Origin: DATGIQ01 sp035295665
GTDB taxonomy: Bacteria; Planctomycetota; Planctomycetia; Gemmatales; Gemmataceae
NCBI GenBank assembly: GCA_035295665.1
Contig: DATGIQ010000548.1
Coordinates: forward strand, 1-10,580
Direction of reading: 5' to 3'
Length of the DNA stretch: 10,580 nt
A model generated the notes under the pieces. The model had not been told where the DNA came from and ran no database searches. It saw only the letters and a program-made list of their open reading frames with translations. The position numbers and the translations under genes are program-made. Shown piece by piece: positions 6,032-10,580 of this stretch (positions within the stretch are counted from its first letter, which is position 1; every line of letters begins with the position of its first letter).

Positions 6032-6484
6032 CTCGCGCAGGGCTTGTGCCACGGCCAGCCGCGCCTCGGGATAGGAATCCAGAGCTCGCATCAATAGTGT
6101 GGTCAGTGCCTGCCAGGTGATCTCCGTTCTTCCCGTCGCCTCGACGGATGCATGGGTGTCGGAGGGTTTCACTTCTCCCGTCCACCCGGGATGGCGATCC
6201 GTTTCCTTGCCGGGTCCGTGCATGAGCCAATATTTTGGATCTTTTTCGCGCACGGTCAGCTCAGCGACCAGCCGTCCTTGTGCGGCCGCTTGCCGCACAC
6301 CGCGCGCAAAACTGCGATATGGCTCACGAGCCTTGGTCTTCTCTCCCAGCCGGACCCACTCGTGAAAGACTTCCGTCGGAACGCCCGCAGCTTCGGCCGC
6401 CACCTGCGGGTAGCCACCCGATCGGATGTAGGACAGGACGCGATCGGCGAGGAGTGAATCGAAAGAAATCGCACGTCTGGACAT
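6017..6484 (-). CDS. Small-terminase-like helix-turn-helix protein, 155 aa
   Basis: Residues 12-47 read as the DNA-binding part of a phage small terminase subunit: a helix, then YPQVAAEAAGVPTEVFHEWV (25-44), an AA..AGV.....W helix-turn-helix. After it come the typical YRSFARGVRQAAAQGRLVAE helix (56-75) and KDPKYWLMHG (81-90), where the family often has a 'W-L-R--P' pattern. The remainder is polar, with a final helix (about 124-152). Small terminases recognise phage DNA and hand it to the large ATPase/nuclease subunit for packaging. AGAGGG five bases before the ATG at 6484 supports the start. The gene follows the ABC-GNAT gene by 16 bases and is the last of the minus-strand set. No large terminase follows; instead its end overlaps the kinase gene. 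A generic phage HTH regulator is the alternative. Confidence 0.6.
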   Translation of the reverse strand: MSRRAISFDSLLADRVLSYIRSGGYPQVAAEAAGVPTEVFHEWVRLGEKTKAREPYRSFARGVRQAAAQGRLVAELTVREKDPKYWLMHGPGKETDRHPGWTGEVKPSDTHASVEATGRTEITWQALTTLLMRALDSYPEARLAVAQALRELPHV

Positions 6485-6500
6485 AGCCCTCTCGGTAGTG

Positions 6501-7613
6501 TCACCGCGTCACCGTTGAACCCGCCCACAGCTTCGTTGCGACCGGCGCATCCAATGGCGGGCCGATGTATTCGAAGCCGGCGGTCAACCGGGTCGTCGCA
6601 TGGTGGAATCGGCCTCGGGCACGGGCCAACGAGGGCGCCCGAACCATCCGCCAATGCGGGCTCCGCTGCCGGGCCGCGATAAATGCAGGGTGGGTGGTCG
6701 TGGAGACGGCGCGATGGCCCAAGGCTTTCCACATCGCCGCCAGGTGCGTGGACAGAGCATGGCCGATCCCCACGCCCTGATAATCCGGCAGGGTCACCGT
6801 GCGATGCTCCCGTTTGCCGCCCCGCCGTGTTAAGGCCGGCACCCAGGCACTGAAGGCGACGATACGGTCCTGCCAGAACGCGGCAAAACAAACCGCGGCC
6901 GGGGCCAGTGCCGTACTCAGATAATGATGGTGCTTGAAGGTGTGCCAGGTTTGCCGATGCGCGCGGCTAATCTGAAGCTCGATGGCGGGGCGGCGCTGAA
7001 GACACCTCCAGGTGAAAGTGTTGGCGTCGGGCCGGTAAACCCAGTCGGGATTGAGCCAGGACTCCACGTCTTCATGGCAGGTGACGGCGATGAATTTTTG
7101 GCCACGCTGCCGGACGGTCTTCGCCAGGGCATGCGAGCCGATCTGGGCCACGGTGCGATCCACCGTCGAGGTGAATTCATCCATCACTGCCAGCGCGGGA
7201 CAGGCTGCCAACATCACGGCCAAGCGGGCGCGAAATTGTTGGCCGGTGGATAACACCGCGAATGGCCGCAGCCAGGCCGGCGGGCTGGAAAACCCCACCG
7301 ACGAAAGCAGCGCAACGATCTCCTTGATAGATAGCGTTTCCGGGAACGCATCCAGAATGGCCTGGTCCTTGGACCAGGCTGGTTCATACGCAAGCTGGGA
7401 CGGCCAGAGGCGGCGGGCGATGGTTGATTTGCCGCAGCCGGACGGGCCGACAATCAGACCGACATGCCACGGCCGTTCCTCCAGCGGCAGCGCCACCTCC
7501 CAGCGCAGCTCCGTTTGGCACGACGGAGCGAGATCAAACAGACCTTCGACTTGCTGCACACGGGGAGTGCGCTGGATGGAACAGAAGACTGCGACCGTCA
7601 ACTTGGAGACCAT
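6501..7613 (-). CDS. ABC-type ATPase fused to GNAT acyltransferase (COG2401-like), 370 aa
   Basis: The first ~200 residues form a soluble ABC ATPase: Walker A GPSGCGKST (56-64), a short signature LSTGQQ (121-126), Walker B LAVMDE (141-146) followed by FTSTVD (D-loop), and His180 in TCHE as H-switch. There is no membrane domain, so it is not a transporter by itself. From about 215 a GNAT fold begins: WHTFKHHHYLS (223-233), a beta-hairpin (CFAAFWQDRIVAF), Arg271 and the acyl-CoA pyrophosphate loop LPDYQGVGIG (275-284), then helices and a second HxAF-type strand. This architecture matches the family described as 'ABC-type ATPase fused to a predicted acetyltransferase'. The small-molecule or nucleic-acid substrate is unknown. 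Mu Mom, a GNAT-fold DNA modifier, is a tempting analogy given the ParB-like and terminase-like neighbours, but this is inference. The ATG at 7613 has no clear Shine-Dalgarno sequence. Confidence 0.85.
   Translation of the reverse strand: MVSKLTVAVFCSIQRTPRVQQVEGLFDLAPSCQTELRWEVALPLEERPWHVGLIVGPSGCGKSTIARRLWPSQLAYEPAWSKDQAILDAFPETLSIKEIVALLSSVGFSSPPAWLRPFAVLSTGQQFRARLAVMLAACPALAVMDEFTSTVDRTVAQIGSHALAKTVRQRGQKFIAVTCHEDVESWLNPDWVYRPDANTFTWRCLQRRPAIELQISRAHRQTWHTFKHHHYLSTALAPAAVCFAAFWQDRIVAFSAWVPALTRRGGKREHRTVTLPDYQGVGIGHALSTHLAAMWKALGHRAVSTTTHPAFIAARQRSPHWRMVRAPSLARARGRFHHATTRLTAGFEYIGPPLDAPVATKLWAGSTVTR
7360..7379. repeat. 20-base near-palindrome inside the ABC-GNAT gene
   Basis: GCCTGGTCC (7360-7368) and GGACCAGGC (7371-7379) are perfect complements around TT. 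It lies in the coding sequence just after Walker A. It could be a protein-binding site or a chance of codon usage (the codons read EPAWSKDQAI). Confidence 0.5.
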
Positions 7614-7649
7614 AGCAACACCGGGGGGAAGGGAATTGAAAATGGCAGG

Positions 7650-8204
7650 TCACGACAAGAGCGCTTTGCAAGATAGTCCGTCACTCTGGAACTGTTGGAG
7701 CAGCTCCACCTGATGTTCCTCGTCTCGGCATTCGATCAGGATGAGGAACTGTTCACGCGCTGGCTGGGTCGCTTTGGCCAGCGTGCTTTCGGACTGGGCG
7801 CGATTGCGGGCGGTCGCATCCCACAGGGCACGGATGGCTGCGGATCCACTTGGGGTAAGCTCGCGCAGCCGGGCGTGGGTTTCGGTGTTGGTCTGTGCGA
7901 GGGCGGCCAAGGGGTCGATGCTCAACAGCAGGGTGCGGGCCTCGGCATCGCTGACATCAAGCACTTCCACATCGACCTCCATCTCGGGATCCAGATCGCG
8001 GCGTAGGTGGCCATCGATCAACTTGAGCCGGCCGTCCGGTAGCTCGTAGGCAAGCAGGCTGCGGGCAAACCCGATCTCTTGATACAGGGACCGCAAGGCG
8101 GCTTTCTGCTGCTCGGGGTGAAGCCGGAAATTGAATTCATGCGGGACCAAGTCTCCGGCACGGACCCGACGATGGGCTTTGATGCGATTGCGGATGGGAT
8201 TCAT
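7650..8204 (-). CDS. ParB/Srx-fold domain protein, 184 aa
   Basis: The ATG at 8204 (MNPIRNRIKA) is preferred. The frame stays open for another 246 codons upstream, but those lie opposite the holin-like gene and encode repeated low-complexity sequence. Residues 14-100 form a ParB-like N-terminal domain: VRAGDLVPHEFNFRLHP, a helix, GFARSLLAYELPDGRLKLIDGHLR (45-68, where LIDGHLR corresponds to the GEHRR/DGHHR nucleotide-binding loop), then EVEVLDVSDAEARTLLLSID. After a short linker, the last 35 residues (REQFLILIECRDEEHQVELL...) look like a separate small alpha/beta domain that I recall from phage ParB-methyltransferase proteins; no methyltransferase lies between them here. ParB-fold proteins use CTP or ATP and include nucleases and DNA-binding clamps. 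The DNA target is unknown. It is 36 bases upstream of the ABC-GNAT gene and probably cotranscribed. Confidence 0.75.
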   Translation of the reverse strand: MNPIRNRIKAHRRVRAGDLVPHEFNFRLHPEQQKAALRSLYQEIGFARSLLAYELPDGRLKLIDGHLRRDLDPEMEVDVEVLDVSDAEARTLLLSIDPLAALAQTNTETHARLRELTPSGSAAIRALWDATARNRAQSESTLAKATQPAREQFLILIECRDEEHQVELLQQFQSDGLSCKALLS

Positions 8205-8251
8205 GGAGCGAGCTCTTTGGGTAGAGGTTGCGTTTCCGGAGTACTCGGTAT

Positions 8252-8971
8252 TCAGTGATAGCGCTGATACGAAATGGTCGCTCCCGGCATCGGCTTTTGT
8301 TCGGGCGGCTTGGTTTCGCCCAGCGGGAGCTGCTGCTTGGGAGCATCCCCCAAGGGGAGCTGCTGCCGGGGCACAGGGCCGAGCGGGATATCTTGCCGCG
8401 GAGGACCACCGAGAGGAATGTCCTGCTTGGGAGGTCCGCCAAGCGGGATGTCCTGGTGCGGTGGACCGCCCAGAGGCACTTGCTGCAACGGACCCTGTCC
8501 GGGATTCAGGACGATGAGCGGTGGCGGCGCTGGGCTGTTTTGGCGCTGCTGAAGCAGGTTGAGGATCTGCTGATTCTGAGCCAGGAGCTGCTGGAGAAGG
8601 TCCCGCAGGCCCGGGTCGTTGGGCGCGGGCAGCTGGCGTTGCTGTTCGAGCTGCTGGAGACGGCGTTCGGTTTCGGCGCGCCAGGGCAACCAGCAGCTCG
8701 CCGAGATGGGCTGTCCGGCCGCGACGGGGCCCGCAAAGGCAAGGCTGGCGACAAGGATCAGAAGGGCCGGAGGAGCGCTCTTCACCAGCGCCCGGCTCTG
8801 GATGTACTTGGCTACGGTGATGGCAGCCAGCAGGCCGGCGGCAATCTTGGACGCAGCATTGTCGAGCATGGTCTTGTCGGCCGCGGGCATCAGCCCAGCA
8901 GTGACAGCGATACCGGGCAAGGCAGTGAGCACCGTCAGCCAAAATTCAGTAGTTTTCCAACCAGGTTTCAT
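8252..8971 (-). CDS. Holin-like membrane protein with decapeptide-repeat tail, 239 aa
   Basis: The start at 8971 is chosen over a TTG at 8989 because GAGGTC lies just upstream of the ATG. Residues 1-64 (MKPGWKTTEFWLTVLTALPG..., then KIAAGLLAAITVAKYIQSRALVK) have the length, charge pattern and two hydrophobic helices of a small phage holin. A third hydrophobic segment follows (69-86, ALLILVASLAFAGPVAAG). After it comes a Gln/Leu-rich coiled coil (about 99-143), a Pro-rich hinge and six decapeptides in tandem (163-222; core QDIPLGGPPK, degenerating at both ends to QQVPLGGPPH and QQLPLGETKP), ending in ISYQRYH. Holins make membrane pores that release endolysin; a 100-150-residue extramembrane tail is not usual for them. 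A structural or anchoring membrane protein is therefore an equal possibility. It lies between the protease and the ParB-like gene. Confidence 0.6.
   Translation of the reverse strand: MKPGWKTTEFWLTVLTALPGIAVTAGLMPAADKTMLDNAASKIAAGLLAAITVAKYIQSRALVKSAPPALLILVASLAFAGPVAAGQPISASCWLPWRAETERRLQQLEQQRQLPAPNDPGLRDLLQQLLAQNQQILNLLQQRQNSPAPPPLIVLNPGQGPLQQVPLGGPPHQDIPLGGPPKQDIPLGGPPRQDIPLGPVPRQQLPLGDAPKQQLPLGETKPPEQKPMPGATISYQRYH
8306..8485 (-). repeat. Six 30-base tandem repeats coding for QDIPLGGPPK-type decapeptides
   Basis: The codons for residues 163-222 of the holin-like protein form six 30-base units. The three central ones are nearly identical at the protein level (QDIPLGGPPK, QDIPLGGPPR, QDIPLGPVPR), and the outer ones have drifted. 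This indicates recent tandem duplication, and copy number probably varies between strains. Confidence 0.8.
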
Positions 8972-9001
8972 GATGACCTCACGGGTCAATGGTCCTTAAT
9001 G

Positions 9002-9745
9002 TCAACCGCCACCCGGGCGGCACAAAGGTGCGGGAAAAGAGGGCAGGGGAAGTTGTTCCGGTGCAGCGCGCTCTATGGGTCTTTGCCGGCGGTGTTCCAG
9101 GAAGTGAAGGATCGCCTGGTGACTCACATACATTCCCCGACGTGGGCCGGTGAGCTCGTAGCCTTGAACGACTCCGATCAATGTGCCGGTGTCGGCGTCG
9201 ATCAGAGCACCGCCGGAGCGGCCGTGCCAGGGGCGTTCGCGGGTGTAAGTCACGGGGCCCGACAGCGACACGATGTGGGCGGGCAGCACTTTTGCGGGCA
9301 CCTGCATTTCGTCGTAGCCGACGGAGAGTACGCTCCCGGGTCGATGGCCCGGAGCCGCCACAGGGCAACAGTAATCAACAGGGCCAGTACGAAGCAACAC
9401 CAGACTAAGATCATCTTCATAGTTCACATCCAGGAGTTGGACGCCCACCTGTTGAGCGGGGCCGGGGTGAGAAGTTGGAACGTCGATTACGATTGGTTTC
9501 CTGCGGTTGTTGCCGGTAAACGCGTGGCCGCAGCCCAGAAGTAGGGTTTTGCCCGGTTCGGTGGCAATCACTGTGGCGCTGGCTCCGTGGGAGGGCAAGC
9601 GCACGACCGCCAGCGGAGCCTGCCCCGGCGGCGCCGCGCTGGCCGGTGTATGGCAATTGGCCAAAGCAAATGTGAAGGCCAGCACGGCCAGTGCGGCGCA
9701 GAGAGGGCGGAAGGGCGAATGGTTCCTATGCATGGGAAGAATCAC
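9002..9745 (-). CDS. Exported trypsin-like serine protease, 247 aa
   Basis: The fold is chymotrypsin/HtrA-like with the full triad: His74 in LLGCGHAF (compare AAHC), Asp112 in YEDDLSLVLL, and Ser177 in HGRSGGALID, where GDSGG has become GRSGG. TLIGVVQGY (188-196) is the strand after the Ser. There is no PDZ domain. An N-terminal hydrophobic stretch (about 15-29) followed by PASAAPP suggests a Sec signal peptide cut after residue 37 or so; Cys31 lacks a proper lipobox. The 40-residue C-terminus is Pro-rich. The GTG start at 9745 overlaps the stop of the preceding gene by four bases (GTGA), which suggests translational coupling; an ATG at 9733 is the alternative, and neither has a clear Shine-Dalgarno sequence. 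Placed amid phage-type genes it may process a virion or envelope protein. Its substrate is unknown. Confidence 0.85.
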   Translation of the reverse strand: MILPMHRNHSPFRPLCAALAVLAFTFALANCHTPASAAPPGQAPLAVVRLPSHGASATVIATEPGKTLLLGCGHAFTGNNRRKPIVIDVPTSHPGPAQQVGVQLLDVNYEDDLSLVLLRTGPVDYCCPVAAPGHRPGSVLSVGYDEMQVPAKVLPAHIVSLSGPVTYTRERPWHGRSGGALIDADTGTLIGVVQGYELTGPRRGMYVSHQAILHFLEHRRQRPIERAAPEQLPLPSFPAPLCRPGGG

Positions 9746-10125
9746 GATTTGGAGAGTTCTTTACCGGGAGGAGGAACAACGGCGCTGAGGACATCGCTGA
9801 CCCCTTTGGCCACTCCTGCTATGTCCAGCGTGTTGCTGGCCGAAGTCGGAGGGGAAGGGGTTCCAGGATTGGCGGGGGAAGTGACAGGCGTCACTTGCGG
9901 ATCCGGCCAGATCCCCGTCTTATCCTCGAACGCGCGCACGAGAGCCGCATACTGCACCTTGGCCTCTTCATAGACACACAGGCCCTTCTTGCGGAGCCCG
10001 GCATCCTGAATCAACGGATCCGGAGTGATCTTCGCCCCGTCGGCATCCGTGATCGGCCCCAGGACAGCGACCGCCCCTTCGTAGGCGGCGTTCAAGAGGA
10101 TCGCTTTGATCAAATCCACAGACAT
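9742..10125 (-). CDS. Unknown Pro-rich small protein in the phage-like set, 127 aa
   Basis: The ATG at 10125 follows GGAGACC by a few bases and lies two bases after the stop of the preceding gene. The N-terminal ~72 residues (MSVDLIKAILLNAAYEGAVA... VYEEAKVQYAALVRAFEDKT) look helical and compact. A Pro/Ser/Thr linker follows (73-97, PDPQVTPVTSPANPGTPSPP). The last part is a short hydrophobic helix (about 99-117, LDIAGVAKGVSDVLSAVV) ending in a basic tail. I recognise no family. The length, coupling and neighbours suggest a phage accessory or lysis-region protein. The hydrophobic tail might insert into the membrane, but it is marginal. Confidence 0.7.
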   Translation of the reverse strand: MSVDLIKAILLNAAYEGAVAVLGPITDADGAKITPDPLIQDAGLRKKGLCVYEEAKVQYAALVRAFEDKTGIWPDPQVTPVTSPANPGTPSPPTSASNTLDIAGVAKGVSDVLSAVVPPPGKELSKS

Positions 10126-10127
10126 GG

Positions 10128-10364
10128 TCAGGGTCTCCGCTCCAAGAGTTTGTCGATTTTCGTGTTGATCCGCTGCAGGTCGTCGCGGATATCGCGGACC
10201 TGCGATTCGAGAACGGCAATCTTCTCCGTGTGCTGCGTCAGCCGGCTGTTGTAGGTGGCAATTCCCCCCACCAGGGCGGCCAACACGGGCGGCAGGAAAA
10301 TCCCCGCCAAGACAATCACGAGCCGGCCATTGCCGTTGCCATTGGTTCCATTGCCAATTCCCAT
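10128..10364 (-). CDS. Single-helix membrane protein with coiled coil (XhlA-like), 78 aa
   Basis: The ATG at 10364 begins MGIGNGTNGNGNGR, a Gly/Asn-repeat leader. One membrane segment follows (about 14-37, LVIVLAGIFLPPVLAALVGG). The rest is a highly charged coiled coil (about 42-74, with hydrophobics spaced as heptads: I49, L52, V56, I59, L63, I66, I70). This shape recalls the phage-borne XhlA/hemolysin-associated or holin-accessory proteins of lysis regions, although those usually have the coiled coil first and the membrane helix last, so the order here is reversed. The upstream AGGTAG is a weak ribosome-binding site. It is the second gene of the minus-strand set, 42 bases after the partial gene at the right edge and two bases before the next. 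Membrane topology is secure; the role is not. Confidence 0.7.
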   Translation of the reverse strand: MGIGNGTNGNGNGRLVIVLAGIFLPPVLAALVGGIATYNSRLTQHTEKIAVLESQVRDIRDDLQRINTKIDKLLERRP

Positions 10365-10406
10365 AGCTGGACTCTACCTATCTGCTCGGGAGCGTGTCCA
10401 GGTTAG

Positions 10407-10580
10407 TTAGACTAGGGTGGTCCAGCTGCCGGGAGTGCCAAAGCGGTCGGCCAGGACCACCCGCCGGCGGCCCAGCCCCGGAATATTGGTGACAAAGGAA
10501 AAGACCACGAGCCACCAGTTGCTCGTCTGCCCGGCGGGGATCGCCAGGGCGTCGGAGGCCTTGCCCGGTGTCTGGCTATT
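10407..10580 (-). CDS. C-terminal 57 residues of an unknown beta-rich protein (5' end outside window)
   Basis: On the minus strand the frame is open from the right edge to TAA at 10407-10409. It gives 57 residues: NSQTPGKASDALAIPAGQTS, then NWWLVVFSFVTNIPGLGRRR, VVLADRF, and GTPGSWTTLV. The alternation of hydrophobic and polar residues, with many aromatics, indicates beta strands, as in phage tail or capsid-decoration proteins or secreted domains, but no motif identifies it. It reads in the same direction as all the genes to 6017 and is 42 bases upstream of the next start, so it is probably part of the same transcript. Confidence 0.6.
   Translation of the reverse strand, partial: NSQTPGKASDALAIPAGQTSNWWLVVFSFVTNIPGLGRRRVVLADRFGTPGSWTTLV

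Noticed and set aside
6256..6891. 211-codon minus-strand frame overlapping two genes
   Set aside because: It is a different frame of the ABC-GNAT and terminase-like genes; its translation lacks any domain and it crosses both of their boundaries.
6501..7613. ABC transporter ATPase subunit
   Set aside because: No permease gene is nearby, and the ATPase is fused to an acyltransferase domain, which fits a soluble non-transport ABC protein.
8306..8485. CRISPR-like array suggested by ~30-base regular repeats
   Set aside because: The units are contiguous, without spacers, lie in frame in a coding sequence and repeat at the protein level, so they are a tandem peptide repeat.
8205..8942. 246-codon upstream extension of the ParB-like frame
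   Set aside because: The added part overlaps the holin-like gene in another frame on the same strand and encodes Pro/Ser/Ala-rich nonsense. The ParB domain begins just after the ATG at 8204.
8228..9544. 438-codon open frame on the plus strand
   Set aside because: It runs opposite the holin-like and protease genes, both of which have clear signals or motifs. Its translation is low-complexity and motif-free; long antisense frames are common at this GC content.

Overview
The window comes from a GC-rich planctomycete chromosome, most likely of the Gemmata group. Four things point there: a DUF1559 prepilin-like protein (FTLIELLVVIAII start, H-X9-DG end) followed by a tiny lipoprotein; a Ser/Thr kinase with a DLG motif and a soluble tetratrico-like tail; a UVR-motif protein of a kind common in this phylum; and the general codon bias. 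No RNA gene, CRISPR array or insertion sequence was found.

Layout. Positions 1-840 hold the end of a two-helix membrane protein and a 65-residue coiled-coil protein on the plus strand. They end at tandem terminator hairpins (926-1010) that also close the converging UVR-motif gene (1006-1743, minus). Positions 1744-2108 are non-coding and contain three successive stem-loops, one with 29-base arms. Next, all on the minus strand, come a 52-residue lipoprotein (2109-2267) and the DUF1559 protein (2403-3527). The gap from 3528 to 4369 holds a broken S23/IVP four-helix-bundle gene flanked by a G-rich repeat. A soluble Ser/Thr kinase (4370-6031, plus) follows. Its best ribosome-binding site serves an ATG 24 bases upstream, in the same frame, which is cut off by a TGA.

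From 6017 to the right edge every gene is on the minus strand and tightly packed, which reads as one phage-type transcript. In transcription order it encodes: the end of an unknown beta-rich protein, a one-helix/coiled-coil (XhlA-like) protein, an unknown Pro-rich protein, an exported trypsin-like protease, a holin-like protein carrying six decapeptide repeats, a ParB-like protein, an ABC-ATPase fused to a GNAT acyltransferase, and a small-terminase-like HTH protein. No large terminase, portal or integrase is present. The set ends against the kinase gene, overlapping its last 15 bases, so this is probably the edge of a prophage or a decayed phage-like element.

The most interesting part is the ParB / ABC-ATPase-GNAT / TerS-like trio (6017-8204). 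The fusion has complete ATPase motifs and an HHHY-containing acyltransferase half. A Mom-like role in DNA base modification is possible but unproven. Gene functions are inferred from motifs read by eye; no database search was run.
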